A stretch of DNA of 64,000 nt from contig NZ_JBFDAE010000003.1 of assembly GCF_040720935.1 (NCBI RefSeq), forward strand, positions 186,001 to 250,000, in the 5' to 3' direction. The position numbers and the translations under genes were made by a program. The stretch's first letter is position 1. Every line of letters begins with the position of its first letter. Source of the stretch: Jejuia sp040720935 (GTDB lineage: Bacteria; Bacteroidota; Bacteroidia; Flavobacteriales; Flavobacteriaceae). The notes under the pieces were generated by a model, which had not been told where the DNA came from, did no database searches, and worked only from the letters and a program-made list of their open reading frames with translations. Below are positions 1 through 8,916 of this stretch, in pieces.

Positions 1-258
1 ATTCATTATTTTAATACCATAACTAATTCTGAAATTGCTGGTGTTAAAAAACCAAATCCTAAAATTTTTGAATTCGCCTTACGTCAAGCCAATGTTCGGG
101 CTAAAAATAGTATTATGATTGGAGATAGCCTTGAGGCAGATGTTGAAGGTGCTTTAAATATTGGGATGGATGCCATTTTTTACAATCCGAAGCCATCTGA
201 AATAAGTGCTTCTGTAAAAAAGATATCCAGCTTAATTCAGCTCAAGCAATTGCTATAA
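1..258 (+). CDS. HAD-family hydrolase, 3' end only (YjjG-like nucleotidase)
   Basis: Only the last 85 codons are present; the gene begins before the window. The reading frame is open from base 1 to TAA at 256-258. The visible part holds two HAD signatures: a lysine in the stretch GVKKPNPKIFEFAL (motif III) and MIGDSLEADVEGALNIGMDA (motif IV, the metal-binding acidic pair). This pattern is typical of subfamily I HAD enzymes of the YjjG / pyrimidine 5'-nucleotidase group, cytosolic phosphatases that dephosphorylate nucleotides or small phospho-metabolites. The substrate cannot be set from this fragment. The next gene starts 36 bases downstream on the same strand. Confidence 0.8.
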   Translation: MHYFNTITNSEIAGVKKPNPKIFEFALRQANVRAKNSIMIGDSLEADVEGALNIGMDAIFYNPKPSEISASVKKISSLIQLKQLL

Positions 259-294
259 AGCAATAACAACTTAAATCAGTACGTTTTATAAGAT

Positions 295-849
295 ATGATT
301 CAAAATAGATTGAAATACTTAAGTTTTGGTATAATGCTCACATTATTCTTTGGGTGCGCGAAACCAGTTGATTTTAACCAACTGGACGATTTAACGTTAT
401 TGCCGGTCATGGAAACCAGCATCATTTTTTATAACGCTACTGCTGGAGATTTTTTTGTAGGCGGACAAGAAGAAAATGTTGCTCAAGATTTTGTTTTTAT
501 CGATGTTTTCAACAATGGTTTTGTTCAAGACAATTTGGTAAGAGCGGAGTTTGTATTTGAAACCAAAAACTCTATCAATAGGGCTTATAGTTTACAATTG
601 GATTTTTTGGATGTTGGTGGTGCATTGTTGGAATCGTTTAGTATAAATTCGCCTGCTTCTCCAAATAATGAAGTTGTTGCCTCAGAACATTCCGAAGTTT
701 TTGAAGGTGCTACTCTAGCGAATATAAAGCAATCTAGAATATTGGTATTCACTTTGGAAATGCTTCCAGGAGCGCCAATTAATCAAAATTCCCCAGGAGA
801 AATAGATTTAAAATCTAAAGGGATATTTCATTTAAGTTTAGGGGAATGA
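295..849 (+). CDS. Predicted lipoprotein of unknown function, partner of DUF5723 protein
   Basis: A 184-residue protein with a lipoprotein signal: charged N-terminus, hydrophobic stretch and a lipobox ending LFFGC with Cys21 as the lipidation site. No aspartate at +2, and the mature part looks like a beta-rich domain. Its stop codon overlaps the start of the next gene by four bases (ATGA), so the two are translationally coupled. I do not recognise a named domain. The coupling to a DUF5723 outer-membrane-like protein suggests that both act at the cell surface, but no function can be assigned. Confidence 0.75.
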   Translation: MIQNRLKYLSFGIMLTLFFGCAKPVDFNQLDDLTLLPVMETSIIFYNATAGDFFVGGQEENVAQDFVFIDVFNNGFVQDNLVRAEFVFETKNSINRAYSLQLDFLDVGGALLESFSINSPASPNNEVVASEHSEVFEGATLANIKQSRILVFTLEMLPGAPINQNSPGEIDLKSKGIFHLSLGE

Positions 850-2285
850 GTTTAAGGCAATTACCGTTTTTTATAGTCTTCATGGTTGGGATGTGCTTTT
901 CTCAAAACAAGCAAATCCTGTATGGGTTTTCAGAAATACCACAATCATTAATGTTGAACCCTGGTGGGAAAGTAAATAATAAGGGCTATTTCGGAATACC
1001 ATTGCTATCTCATTTTCATGTTAACGCAGGTTCATCGGGTATCTCTGCCTATGATGTGTTTGCTGATGATGGTGTACATTTTAATGCGAAAGTAAGGCTT
1101 GCCGTAACTAATTTAAAGCCTAACGATTTTATGACCGTTACACAGCAGCTAGAACTCTTTTCTGGAGGTTTTAGGTTTGGAAAAACATATGAACAAAATG
1201 AGTATTTAAGTTTTGGTTTGTATCAGGAGCTGGATTTTATTGGATATTTTCCCAAGGATTATGCTATTTTGGCATTGGAAGGTAATCAGGGAAATATTGG
1301 CAGACCTTTCAAATTAGATCATTTAAATTTTAATACCGACCTCATCTCTGTTTTTCATGTGGGTTATAATAAAAAGGTGAATTCTAAGTTTACCTACGGT
1401 TTTCGTGGAAAGATTTACTCGAGTATTGCCAATATTAATGCAACTAAAAACGAAGGTCGTTTTACGACTGTTCGCGGCGGAAATAATATTTATCAACATA
1501 TTTTTGATTTGAATTTAAGCGCACGAACCTCTGGAATAACCAGTTTAATAAATGATGATAATTCAGATTTTGATGACGATATAAAAACACTTCGTAAACG
1601 TGTTTTATTTGGTGGAAACCTTGGTTTAGGTATAGATTTAGGAATCACATATCAAATTACGGACCAATGGACTTTTGATGCGAGTTTAATAGATGTGGGC
1701 TTTATAAGGCACACAAAAGATATTGAAAATTACGAATTGAAAGATAATTTTGTTTTTGAAGGTGTAGATCCTATTTTTCCAGAATCCAATGGCAATCAAA
1801 CAGCCGATGAATATTGGAGCGAAATTGAAGAAGAATTTGAAGAACTTTTTACTTTAGATACAACAACCGCAAAATATACCACATGGCGTCCTGCAAAATT
1901 TAATGCATCATTAAACTATGCGTTTGGTAAGAAAAAAAGCAAAGACTGCGATTGTTTATTTGACGAAGGAGGATACCTTAACGCAGTAGGGGGACAGTTA
2001 TATGCCATAAACAGACCCAAAGGACCGCAATTGGCATTAACCGCATATTATTACAGACGCCTATTTAAAGGGTTGCGGGCCAAGGCAACTTACACCATAG
2101 ATTCTTATTCTTTTAATAATATCGGATTTGGAATATCTGCTCACATTGGAAGTGTAAACATGTACATTATGGCGGATAATTTTTTGCAATATAAAAACAT
2201 TTATGATGCACAAAGTGTATCTTTACAATTAGGATTAAATTATATTTTTAAAAATGAAACCGGCATGATTAAAAATAATCATTAA
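846..2285 (+). CDS. DUF5723 family protein, probable outer-membrane beta-barrel
   Basis: A 479-residue exported protein. A signal peptide ends near Ser19-Gln20. The following segment, reading YGFSEIPQSLMLNPGGKVN with FGIPLLSHFHVNAGSSG just after it, is the recognisable start of the DUF5723 family common in Flavobacteriia. The rest has alternating hydrophobic strands and glycine/aromatic turns, as expected for a membrane barrel, and ends near LQLGLNYIF. An acidic insert (EIEEEFEELF) lies around residues 326-335. The start overlaps the upstream lipoprotein stop by 4 nt. The family has no established role. Confidence 0.8.
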   Translation: MSLRQLPFFIVFMVGMCFSQNKQILYGFSEIPQSLMLNPGGKVNNKGYFGIPLLSHFHVNAGSSGISAYDVFADDGVHFNAKVRLAVTNLKPNDFMTVTQQLELFSGGFRFGKTYEQNEYLSFGLYQELDFIGYFPKDYAILALEGNQGNIGRPFKLDHLNFNTDLISVFHVGYNKKVNSKFTYGFRGKIYSSIANINATKNEGRFTTVRGGNNIYQHIFDLNLSARTSGITSLINDDNSDFDDDIKTLRKRVLFGGNLGLGIDLGITYQITDQWTFDASLIDVGFIRHTKDIENYELKDNFVFEGVDPIFPESNGNQTADEYWSEIEEEFEELFTLDTTTAKYTTWRPAKFNASLNYAFGKKKSKDCDCLFDEGGYLNAVGGQLYAINRPKGPQLALTAYYYRRLFKGLRAKATYTIDSYSFNNIGFGISAHIGSVNMYIMADNFLQYKNIYDAQSVSLQLGLNYIFKNETGMIKNNH

Positions 2286-2352
2286 CATAAGTGAATGATT
2301 ATTTTTCTCATATAGGTTGCATCTAACAACTTAAAAACAATAAAATATACAG

Positions 2353-3207
2353 ATGAAAACTAATATTTTTACTGCTCTAATAGCCTTTTTTATCGTTTCT
2401 AGTGTTTTTGCCCAAACAAATCTAAATAATTACAAATACGTCATAGTTCCCAAAAAATTTGATTTTTTAAAGAGCGAAAACGAGCATCGCTTAAATGAGT
2501 TAGCTCAGTTTTTATTCAATAAATATGGATTTACTGCACTAATGGAGGGTGGTGATTATCCAGAAGATTTACAGGTTAATAGGTGTTTGGCGTTGAGATC
2601 TGATGTGTTTAAGGAATCAGGAATGTTTAAAACCAAACTTAATGTGCAATTAAAAGATTGTAACGATAGAATAGTATATACCTCACAAGTTGGAGAAAGC
2701 AGGGAAAAAGATTACAAAACAGCGTACAATATTGCCTTACGACAAGCCTTTGAATCTTTTGAAACCCTTAACTATAAGTACGAACCTAGCGAAATAATGG
2801 TAATTACAACTCAAAAAGTTGGAGAGGCCAAAAATGAAACATCTCAAGAAATTGAGAAGTTAAAAGAAGAGATACAATCGCTTAAAAAACAAAAGGAAGT
2901 AGCTCAAGTTAAAGAGCCTGTGGTTGTAAAAGACGTAAAATCAGTACCGGTTAGAAAAGTTAAAACGGCTGTGGCAGAAGTTGCAATTGTATCTTCTGGT
3001 GTGTTGTACGCTCAAGCCATAGAAAACGGGTTTCAGCTAGTTGATAGCGCTCCAAAAGTGGTATTCAGAATTAAAAACACAGGTTTAAAAGATGTGTTTT
3101 TAGTTGAAGATAAAAGTGCATTAATTTACAAAAACGGAGATATTTGGTTTTTAGAGTATTATGATAACAATACTAAAAAACTCGAAGAGTTAAATATTAA
3201 GTTTTAA
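2353..3207 (+). CDS. Secreted/periplasmic hypothetical protein with coiled coil
   Basis: 284 residues with a clear signal peptide (hydrophobic run ending VFAQ, cleavage after residue 20). Residues 25-150 form a conserved-looking globular part beginning NNYKYVIVPKKFDFLKSENE, followed by a charged heptad-like segment (about 160-185, EIEKLKEEIQSLKKQKE) predicted to be a coiled coil, then a C-terminal domain. Similar proteins occur in Flavobacteriaceae as unnamed proteins; I know no function. It follows the DUF5723 gene by 67 bp and ends only four bases before the heptamer array. Confidence 0.7.
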   Translation: MKTNIFTALIAFFIVSSVFAQTNLNNYKYVIVPKKFDFLKSENEHRLNELAQFLFNKYGFTALMEGGDYPEDLQVNRCLALRSDVFKESGMFKTKLNVQLKDCNDRIVYTSQVGESREKDYKTAYNIALRQAFESFETLNYKYEPSEIMVITTQKVGEAKNETSQEIEKLKEEIQSLKKQKEVAQVKEPVVVKDVKSVPVRKVKTAVAEVAIVSSGVLYAQAIENGFQLVDSAPKVVFRIKNTGLKDVFLVEDKSALIYKNGDIWFLEYYDNNTKKLEELNIKF

Positions 3208-3210
3208 TTT

Positions 3211-3336
3211 TCCTAACTCCTAACTCCTAACTCCTAACTCCTAACTCCTAACTCCTAACTCCTAACTCCTAACTCCTAACTCCTAACTCCTAACTCCTAA
3301 CTCCTAACTCCTAACTCCTAACTCCTAACTCCTAAC
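3211..3336. repeat. Perfect tandem array of heptamer TCCTAAC, 18 copies
   Basis: 126 bp made of 18 exact copies of TCCTAAC (TTAGGAG on the other strand) without a single substitution. The array fills almost the whole gap between two convergent genes: it begins 4 bases after one stop codon and ends 8 bases before the rarA stop. The complement strand carries a GG pair every 7 bases. Perfect identity points to recent slippage expansion. Confidence 0.98.
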
Positions 3337-3344
3337 GAACTCCA

Positions 3345-4628
3345 TCAATACCCATATTTATCCTTCCAGCGCAGTTTTAAAAAATCACGTTGTGTATTTT
3401 CACGAGCATTGTTACTTGGGTCGTACAGTTTTGTGCCTTTAATGTCATCTGGAAGAAACTCTTGTGGTGCAAAATTATTCTCGTAATTGTGGGCATATTT
3501 ATAATTATCGCCATAACCCAACTCCTTCATAAGTTTAGTCGGCGCGTTTCTAATTTCTAATGGCACCGACAAATCGCCAGTTTCCTTTACCAATTGTTGC
3601 GCACTATTAATAGCCGAATAAGCCGCATTGCTTTTTGGCGAACACGCTAAATACGTGGCGCATTGGCTCAATATAATTCTAGATTCTGGAAAACCAATGG
3701 TAGAAACCGCCTGAAACGTATTGTTTGCAATTACCAAAGCCGTTGGATTTGCATTACCAATATCTTCACTTGCAGAAATTAATAAGCGTCTCGCAATAAA
3801 CTTCACATCCTCGCCACCTTCAATCATTCTGGCCAACCAATATACCGCACCATTTGGGTCGCTACCCCTAATCGATTTTATAAATGCCGAAATAATATCA
3901 TAGTGCTGTTCGCCAGTTTTATCGTAGCGAACCGTGTTGTTTTGTACTTTATCTAAAACAAAGTCGTTGGTAACTGCAATTTTGTCTTCCGTTGTAGAAT
4001 TAACGAGTAACTCAAAAATATTCAACAATTTTCGCGCATCGCCACCGGAAAGTCGTAACAGCGCATCAGTCTCTTTAAGCGTTACGTTTTTTTTAGATAT
4101 AATGTCGTCCTTCTCAATGGCTCGCGTTAAAAGGGTCTCTAAATCTTTTTTAGAAAAAGCATTCAAAACATAAACCTGACAACGTGATAAAAGCGCGGGA
4201 ATAACCTCGAAACTCGGGTTTTCGGTAGTTGCACCAATCAATGTAATCCACCCTTTTTCAACAGCCTGTAACAGCGAATCTTGTTGCGATTTGCTAAATC
4301 GATGTATTTCGTCAATAAACAAAATTGGGTTTTTTGTAGTAAACAAACCACCACTTTGTTTTGCTTTATCTATAACATCTCTTATGTCCTTAACCCCAGA
4401 ATTTATGGCGCTTAAAGTATAAAACGGTCTGCCAGATTCTGAAGCAATAATGTTCGCCAATGTTGTTTTTCCAGTTCCAGGAGGTCCCCAAAATATCATC
4501 GAAGCTATTAACCCCAATTTTAACTGTTGCGTTAATGCGCCATTTTCCCCAACCAAATGCGATTGACTCACATAGTCGTTCAAGGATTTCGGTCGCAATC
4601 GTTCTGCTAAGGGGGCATTGGCATTCAT
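3345..4628 (-). CDS. rarA: Replication-associated recombination protein A (RarA/MgsA AAA+ ATPase)
   Basis: A clamp-loader-like AAA+ ATPase that acts at stalled replication forks. The N-terminus APLAERLRPKSLNDYVSQSH is the family signature. Walker A is GPPGTGKT (48-55), Walker B is ILFIDEIHR with Asp106-Glu107, and a sensor region GATTENPSFEV follows. The C-terminal half carries the tetramerisation segments typical of RarA (GGEDVKFIARRLLISASEDIG). I chose the ATG at 4628, giving 427 residues, because the family usually starts a few residues before PLAERLRP; an upstream in-frame ATG at 4670 would add 14 non-conserved residues. Transcribed convergently toward the heptamer array. Confidence 0.95.
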   Translation of the reverse strand: MNANAPLAERLRPKSLNDYVSQSHLVGENGALTQQLKLGLIASMIFWGPPGTGKTTLANIIASESGRPFYTLSAINSGVKDIRDVIDKAKQSGGLFTTKNPILFIDEIHRFSKSQQDSLLQAVEKGWITLIGATTENPSFEVIPALLSRCQVYVLNAFSKKDLETLLTRAIEKDDIISKKNVTLKETDALLRLSGGDARKLLNIFELLVNSTTEDKIAVTNDFVLDKVQNNTVRYDKTGEQHYDIISAFIKSIRGSDPNGAVYWLARMIEGGEDVKFIARRLLISASEDIGNANPTALVIANNTFQAVSTIGFPESRIILSQCATYLACSPKSNAAYSAINSAQQLVKETGDLSVPLEIRNAPTKLMKELGYGDNYKYAHNYENNFAPQEFLPDDIKGTKLYDPSNNARENTQRDFLKLRWKDKYGY

Positions 4629-4794
4629 AAATGTAAAATTAAGTAAAATTTTCACTTTTTTCATTTCCATGAAGATGGAAATCTCAATTTTTATAGTTTG
4701 GGTGTGCCCCTCCTAAGGTCTGCGTCGGGCTTTTATTCATGTATTTCTATTTTAAATTTTTGAATTCATGAACATAAATGTTTCTCTGCAATCC

Positions 4795-4811
4795 CTGCCT
4801 GCGGCAGGCAG
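4795..4811. repeat. Palindromic CCTGCC-type repeat
   Basis: CTGCCTG / CAGGCAG arms of 7 bp around CGG. This is one of three related palindromes in the window (also 31885-31906 and 58508-58533). It lies upstream of the true rhomboid start and would otherwise be translated, which argues against the longest possible rhomboid reading frame. Confidence 0.8.
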
Positions 4812-4881
4812 TCCTCACACACCTACCTGCCAATTTAGCACGAAACCAAAAATGGTTAACTATTTGCTATATTTAGTTCAG

Positions 4882-5622
4882 ATGAAATCGCAAGAACACT
4901 TTAAATATTCAACAGGAGTCATTGGGTATCCAATACTATTTCTGCTAATAATTTGGCTAGTATTTTGGTTCGAGGTACGTTTTGGGTTTAATTTTTCAAA
5001 ATTTGGCGTCTATCCACAAACCTTAAAAGGACTTAGGGGTATTGTGTTCAGTCCGTTTATTCATGGCGATATTCAGCATATCTATCATAATAGCATTCCG
5101 TTATTTGTATTATCCATGGCGCTTTTCTATTTCTATAAACCTATAGCTTGGAAAGTACTTTTTTTCGGTATTTTAATTTCTGGTTTTTTGACCTGGTGCA
5201 TTGGCAGACCATCATATCATATTGGAGCGAGCGGACTCATATATGTTTTGGTAAGCTTCACTTTTTTTAAAGGTGTATTCGCTAAGCATTACAGATTAAT
5301 CGCGTTGTCTCTACTCGTAATATTTCTGTACGGAAGCATGATTTGGTACACCATGCCCATTGAAAAAGGTATTTCTTGGGAAGGGCATTTATCCGGATTG
5401 ATAACAGGGTTGTTATTTGCATTAATTTTTAGAAAGCAAATAGCAAAACCCAAAAGGTTTGCCTGGGAACAAGAAAATTACAATGAAGCCGATGACCCCT
5501 TTTTAAAGCATTTTGATGAAAACGGAAACTTCATAGAAACTAAAACTCCAGAAATAGAGGAGGAGCAACCTTCAATAAACTATACCTATAGGGAAGAAAA
5601 AAAATCAAATTTGGAAAACTAA
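4882..5622 (+). CDS. Rhomboid-family intramembrane serine protease
   Basis: A polytopic membrane protease that cleaves within or next to membrane segments. With the start at 4882 (MKSQEHF) it has 246 residues. The catalytic serine lies in GASG (Ser117) and the partner histidine in EGHLSG (His169); the family's HGDIQHIYHN motif before the second helix is at 61-70. About six hydrophobic helices are visible, and the last ~60 residues form a charged cytoplasmic tail. The frame stays open up to an ATG at 4768, but that 38-residue extension covers the palindromic repeat and has no membrane or signal character. Divergent from rarA, convergent with rlmB. Confidence 0.9.
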   Translation: MKSQEHFKYSTGVIGYPILFLLIIWLVFWFEVRFGFNFSKFGVYPQTLKGLRGIVFSPFIHGDIQHIYHNSIPLFVLSMALFYFYKPIAWKVLFFGILISGFLTWCIGRPSYHIGASGLIYVLVSFTFFKGVFAKHYRLIALSLLVIFLYGSMIWYTMPIEKGISWEGHLSGLITGLLFALIFRKQIAKPKRFAWEQENYNEADDPFLKHFDENGNFIETKTPEIEEEQPSINYTYREEKKSNLEN

Positions 5623-5648
5623 ATTCCAAATTCGTTAATCGTTGTTCA

Positions 5649-6395
5649 TCAATCGTTAATCCCCAGTCTTTGCCTCACGACTTCATATAAAAAAGCACCA
5701 CAGGCTACAGATACATTTAAAGATTCAATGTCTCCCAATAAAGGTAATTTAGCCTTTTCATCTACAACTTTTAATGTAGAAGGATTAATGCCCCTGCCTT
5801 CAGATCCCATAATAATAGCGCAAGGTGCTGCAAACGAAACATCGTATAATGTGTTATCTGTCTTTTCGGTAGCAGCAATTACTTTTATGCCTGAAGCTTG
5901 CATGTAAAATACAGCATCTTTAATATGGTCCACTTTACAGATAGGTATTTTAAATACAGCGCCAGCACTTGTTTTAATGGTATCGCCATTTACAGGAGCT
6001 CCACCTTTTTTCTGGATAATAATACCATCAACACCCGTACATTCGGCGGTTCTAATAATAGCACCAAAATTACGGACATCACTTAGTTGATCTAGTAAAA
6101 GGAAAAGTGGTGTTTTCCCAGATTCCATAACATTTAAAATCAAAGTTTCCATGTCGTGAAAGGCAATAGGAGATATTTGAGCTACGGCTCCTTGATGATT
6201 GCCTTTTGTTAAGCGATTCAATTTTTCAACAGGAACATATGAAGAGTTAATCGAATTTTTTCTCAAAACAGATTCTAGTTCTGAGAAAAGTTCACCTTTA
6301 AGTCCTTTTTGAAGAAACACTTTATCCATAGTTTCTCCTGAGTTTATGGCTTCTATAATGGCTCTAATACCGAATATTTGGGTTTGGTCTTGCAT
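5649..6395 (-). CDS. rlmB: 23S rRNA (guanosine-2'-O-)-methyltransferase RlmB
   Basis: A SpoU/TrmH-class SAM-dependent methyltransferase that methylates the ribose of a guanosine (G2251 in E. coli numbering) in 23S rRNA. Residues 1-75 form the small RNA-binding substrate domain (QIFGIRAIIEAI). The trefoil-knot catalytic domain shows motif 1 DVRNFGAIIRTAE (Arg115), motif 2 IMGSEGRGI and motif 3 LPLLGDIESLNVSVACG. Length 248 residues is normal. It starts only ~15 bases beyond the terminator hairpin of the upstream lipoprotein gene, so its promoter must lie within or overlap that hairpin, unless it is made by read-through. Confidence 0.93.
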   Translation of the reverse strand: MQDQTQIFGIRAIIEAINSGETMDKVFLQKGLKGELFSELESVLRKNSINSSYVPVEKLNRLTKGNHQGAVAQISPIAFHDMETLILNVMESGKTPLFLLLDQLSDVRNFGAIIRTAECTGVDGIIIQKKGGAPVNGDTIKTSAGAVFKIPICKVDHIKDAVFYMQASGIKVIAATEKTDNTLYDVSFAAPCAIIMGSEGRGINPSTLKVVDEKAKLPLLGDIESLNVSVACGAFLYEVVRQRLGIND

Positions 6396-6410
6396 GGGGT
6401 AAAGGTTATA

Positions 6411-6449
6411 AAAAAAGAGGTTAATCTAGCTAGATTAACCTCTTTTTTT
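6411..6449 (-). terminator. Perfect inverted repeat, terminator of the susCD-lipoprotein operon
   Basis: A 19-bp inverted repeat with no spacer, centred at 6429/6430. Arms run from 6411-6429 and 6430-6448 and contain GAGGTTAATCTAG. It is flanked by A-runs on the left and T-runs on the right, so it could terminate in either direction. It sits 26 bases after the lipoprotein stop codon. Confidence 0.85.
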
Positions 6450-6474
6450 ATAACTAATTTAGATTGTGCCAAAT

Positions 6475-7230
6475 TTATAATACTTGAAATATGGTTGATG
6501 AAGAATCTCCAAAATTTCCATCGTCAGCATCGAAGACATATTCAACATAATCTTTACCATTAATAGTTAATGTAAAAGCCCCAGGCGCTGCTAAACCATC
6601 ACCGAAAGAATCCATTACTACTAAGCTATAGCATCTTCCTTCGCATAAAGTGATAGGAATGTTAGTGGAAACATCTCCATCAGCAAATGCAGAATCTGGA
6701 CCAGAAATAACCACATTTCCTTCAACATCACGTAATTCATATGATATTTCACTCGCATAAGCGTCAAAAACAAAATCGAGAGAACCATTGAGTTCTGAGG
6801 CACAACTACTACTAGGCTTTTGATAGTAAGTTAACGTTGCAGGGTTGCCTTGAGCAATTCCTTCTGGAGGCATTAACTTGAAAGCTAAATCATTAGAGCA
6901 ATCTAGATTAATATCAGCTAATTCTATAGTAAAAGTCCCTCGGTTAGTATTGGCAGGTACTGTTACGGATGCTGGAAATGTATAAGAATTTACATTAGCA
7001 GAAGTATTGTCTTCATCTACGCTTAAGTTTATTGCCCTATCTGAACCAAAAACTGTAGTAGTGTAAACATTAATCTCTTTGGTAGTTGTACTTCCAGGAT
7101 CTATTGATGATTGATAATTACTTTCGTCAAATGATATATAATTCAAAGTAGGCTCAAATTGTTCATCATCACAATTTTGCAAAAGTATAACTGAGAATAA
7201 TATCAAAAAGATATTTATTGTTTTTTTCAT
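6475..7230 (-). CDS. Surface lipoprotein encoded after SusCD
   Basis: 251 residues with a lipoprotein signal ending LLQNC (Cys20) followed by DDE. Acidic residues right after the lipidated cysteine are a known surface-export signal in Bacteroidota lipoproteins. Residues ~45-115 resemble a Calx-beta/fibronectin-like strand region (ANTNRGTFTIELADINLDCS). The last ~100 residues hold a module with GRCYSLVVMDSFGDGLAAPG, seen in other flavobacterial exported proteins. As the third gene of the susC-susD unit it may be an accessory glycan- or peptide-binding protein (inference). Confidence 0.8.
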   Translation of the reverse strand: MKKTINIFLILFSVILLQNCDDEQFEPTLNYISFDESNYQSSIDPGSTTTKEINVYTTTVFGSDRAINLSVDEDNTSANVNSYTFPASVTVPANTNRGTFTIELADINLDCSNDLAFKLMPPEGIAQGNPATLTYYQKPSSSCASELNGSLDFVFDAYASEISYELRDVEGNVVISGPDSAFADGDVSTNIPITLCEGRCYSLVVMDSFGDGLAAPGAFTLTINGKDYVEYVFDADDGNFGDSSSTIFQVL

Positions 7231-7264
7231 AATTTTATAGTATTGTTAATTAAACATTGACCGA

Positions 7265-8890
7265 TTAATTTTGGTCAGCCTCGTTTATGTTTGGATTTGC
7301 GTTAATCTCATCCTGAGGAATCTTCCACACCCAAGCATCGTTTATACTAGGTCTATCTACCATAAAGCCATCTCTGTATAAGTTGAAAGAAGCTCCAGAA
7401 TCTGATTGGTCAATACCTTCATCCCATCTAATTTGGTCATGGTAACTAAAACCTTCTCCATGTAATTCAACTCTTCTTTGCCATTTAATGTGAGCCATCA
7501 AAGCCTCTTTTGAACCATATATACTAGAATCGTAACTAGAATCTCTTGCACTTCCAAACTCTTGCAATACAGTTTGCGCTCCTGTAATATCAGTCATCAT
7601 AGCCCTAGCTTCTGCCTCAATCAAATACATTTCTGAAGCACGCATAAAAATTAAATCATCAACCTCAATAGTCCCAGGATTTGATTGCAGAAATTTTACG
7701 TTCATATATGGATGTGTATTATGACCACTTGTCATACCATATTCACTAATAACTGCTGCTTTGGCCTCATCAAATTCATCTTCACTAGCATAACCTTGTG
7801 CTTCCCAGTCTCCACCAAGATCATTGGCAGCAGACGAATACGTATTTGGAGCATCAGGTAACCATGCTTTTGTACGAAAGTCTGTATCAGGAATCGCATC
7901 GTATAATGTTTTACTTATAATTTTTGGGTTTGTTCTATTTTGACTACCGTTAAATGTAGGAGACACGTAATAAAAGTATGACGCAAAGAAGTTGGTTTCA
8001 GATTGAATCATGGTAGCGCCCCAGATTACTTCATCATTACCTTCAACATCATTAAACCCTGATAACCATTTTGATTCATCCATTAATGGGTACCCAGCTC
8101 TAGCCAATGCAGCTTCTGTTGCGGCGGTTGACCAGTCTCCTTTAGATAATGCTATCCTGGCATTGATACCATGGGCAGCATTTGCAGATATATGAGACTT
8201 ATTGGCAGGACTAGAAGCGTTTGCGTAATGCACAAAAGAGGCGTTGATATCACTCTGTATTTGGTCGTAAACTTCTTGTACAGTACCTCTTCCAGTACTC
8301 GTATATGGAGCACCAGCATTTAATAAAAGTGGAACACCTGGGTCAGTACTAGGGTTGCCTATTAAATAACCTTTAGCGTAGGTAGTAACTAATCTCCAAT
8401 ACGCCCAAGCTCTGTAAGCATAAGCTTGTCCCAAAATATTTGCTATTTGAGGATCTGCTTTAGCATACCCACCTTCGTCAACTTTGTTAATCAAGTTATT
8501 TGCAGCTGCTATATGATTATAGCGTTGGTACCAGTGGTTTCTTACAGTTGTAGCATTCGCGTTAGTATGCATCAGCCATTGTAAATCGGCTCTCATCCAT
8601 CCATTTCCAGGCGAAGAGTGAATTATATTGCCTCCAATAGCATCTAGTGATGGCAAGTAATGGCTTTCTCCCGTTCTTTGGAATGAACCTCCTGGTAATA
8701 CATCTCCATGGCCATACATATTCCTATGCATTCCATTTAACACCAAAAACATATTGTCTGGACTTGCAAAAGCATCTGTTTCTGAAATCGCGTCTGTAGG
8801 TGTTGTCTCAAGAAAATCTTCTGCACAACTGGTAACCGTAAAGGCTGCCAGTAATAGCACGACAATTAATTTGTTGAATTTTTGTAACAT
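7265..8890 (-). CDS. SusD/RagB family nutrient-binding outer-membrane lipoprotein
   Basis: 541 residues. Lipoprotein signal with cysteine 22 in TVTSC followed by AED. The family core is clear: tetratricopeptide-like segments (QAYAYRAWAYWRLVTTYAKG), the DDLIFMRASEMYLIEAEAR helix, HIKWQRRVELHGEGFSYHDQ and the C-terminal WKIPQDEINANPN ending typical of SusD. It forms a lid on the SusC transporter and binds the nutrient at the cell surface. It starts 26 bases after the susC stop, so both belong to one operon. Confidence 0.95.
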   Translation of the reverse strand: MLQKFNKLIVVLLLAAFTVTSCAEDFLETTPTDAISETDAFASPDNMFLVLNGMHRNMYGHGDVLPGGSFQRTGESHYLPSLDAIGGNIIHSSPGNGWMRADLQWLMHTNANATTVRNHWYQRYNHIAAANNLINKVDEGGYAKADPQIANILGQAYAYRAWAYWRLVTTYAKGYLIGNPSTDPGVPLLLNAGAPYTSTGRGTVQEVYDQIQSDINASFVHYANASSPANKSHISANAAHGINARIALSKGDWSTAATEAALARAGYPLMDESKWLSGFNDVEGNDEVIWGATMIQSETNFFASYFYYVSPTFNGSQNRTNPKIISKTLYDAIPDTDFRTKAWLPDAPNTYSSAANDLGGDWEAQGYASEDEFDEAKAAVISEYGMTSGHNTHPYMNVKFLQSNPGTIEVDDLIFMRASEMYLIEAEARAMMTDITGAQTVLQEFGSARDSSYDSSIYGSKEALMAHIKWQRRVELHGEGFSYHDQIRWDEGIDQSDSGASFNLYRDGFMVDRPSINDAWVWKIPQDEINANPNINEADQN

Positions 8891-8916
8891 AATTTTTATT
8901 TTTTATTTCAATTTTT

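Noticed and set aside
3211..3336. Possible CRISPR array
   Set aside because: The units are 7 bp and perfectly contiguous, with no spacers, so it is a microsatellite.
4768..4881. N-terminal extension of the rhomboid protein
   Set aside because: The 38 residues come from spacer and a palindromic repeat, and lack any membrane or signal features.
6621..6803. Second open frame inside the surface lipoprotein gene
   Set aside because: It is on the same strand in another frame, without signal or conserved features, and is a shadow frame.
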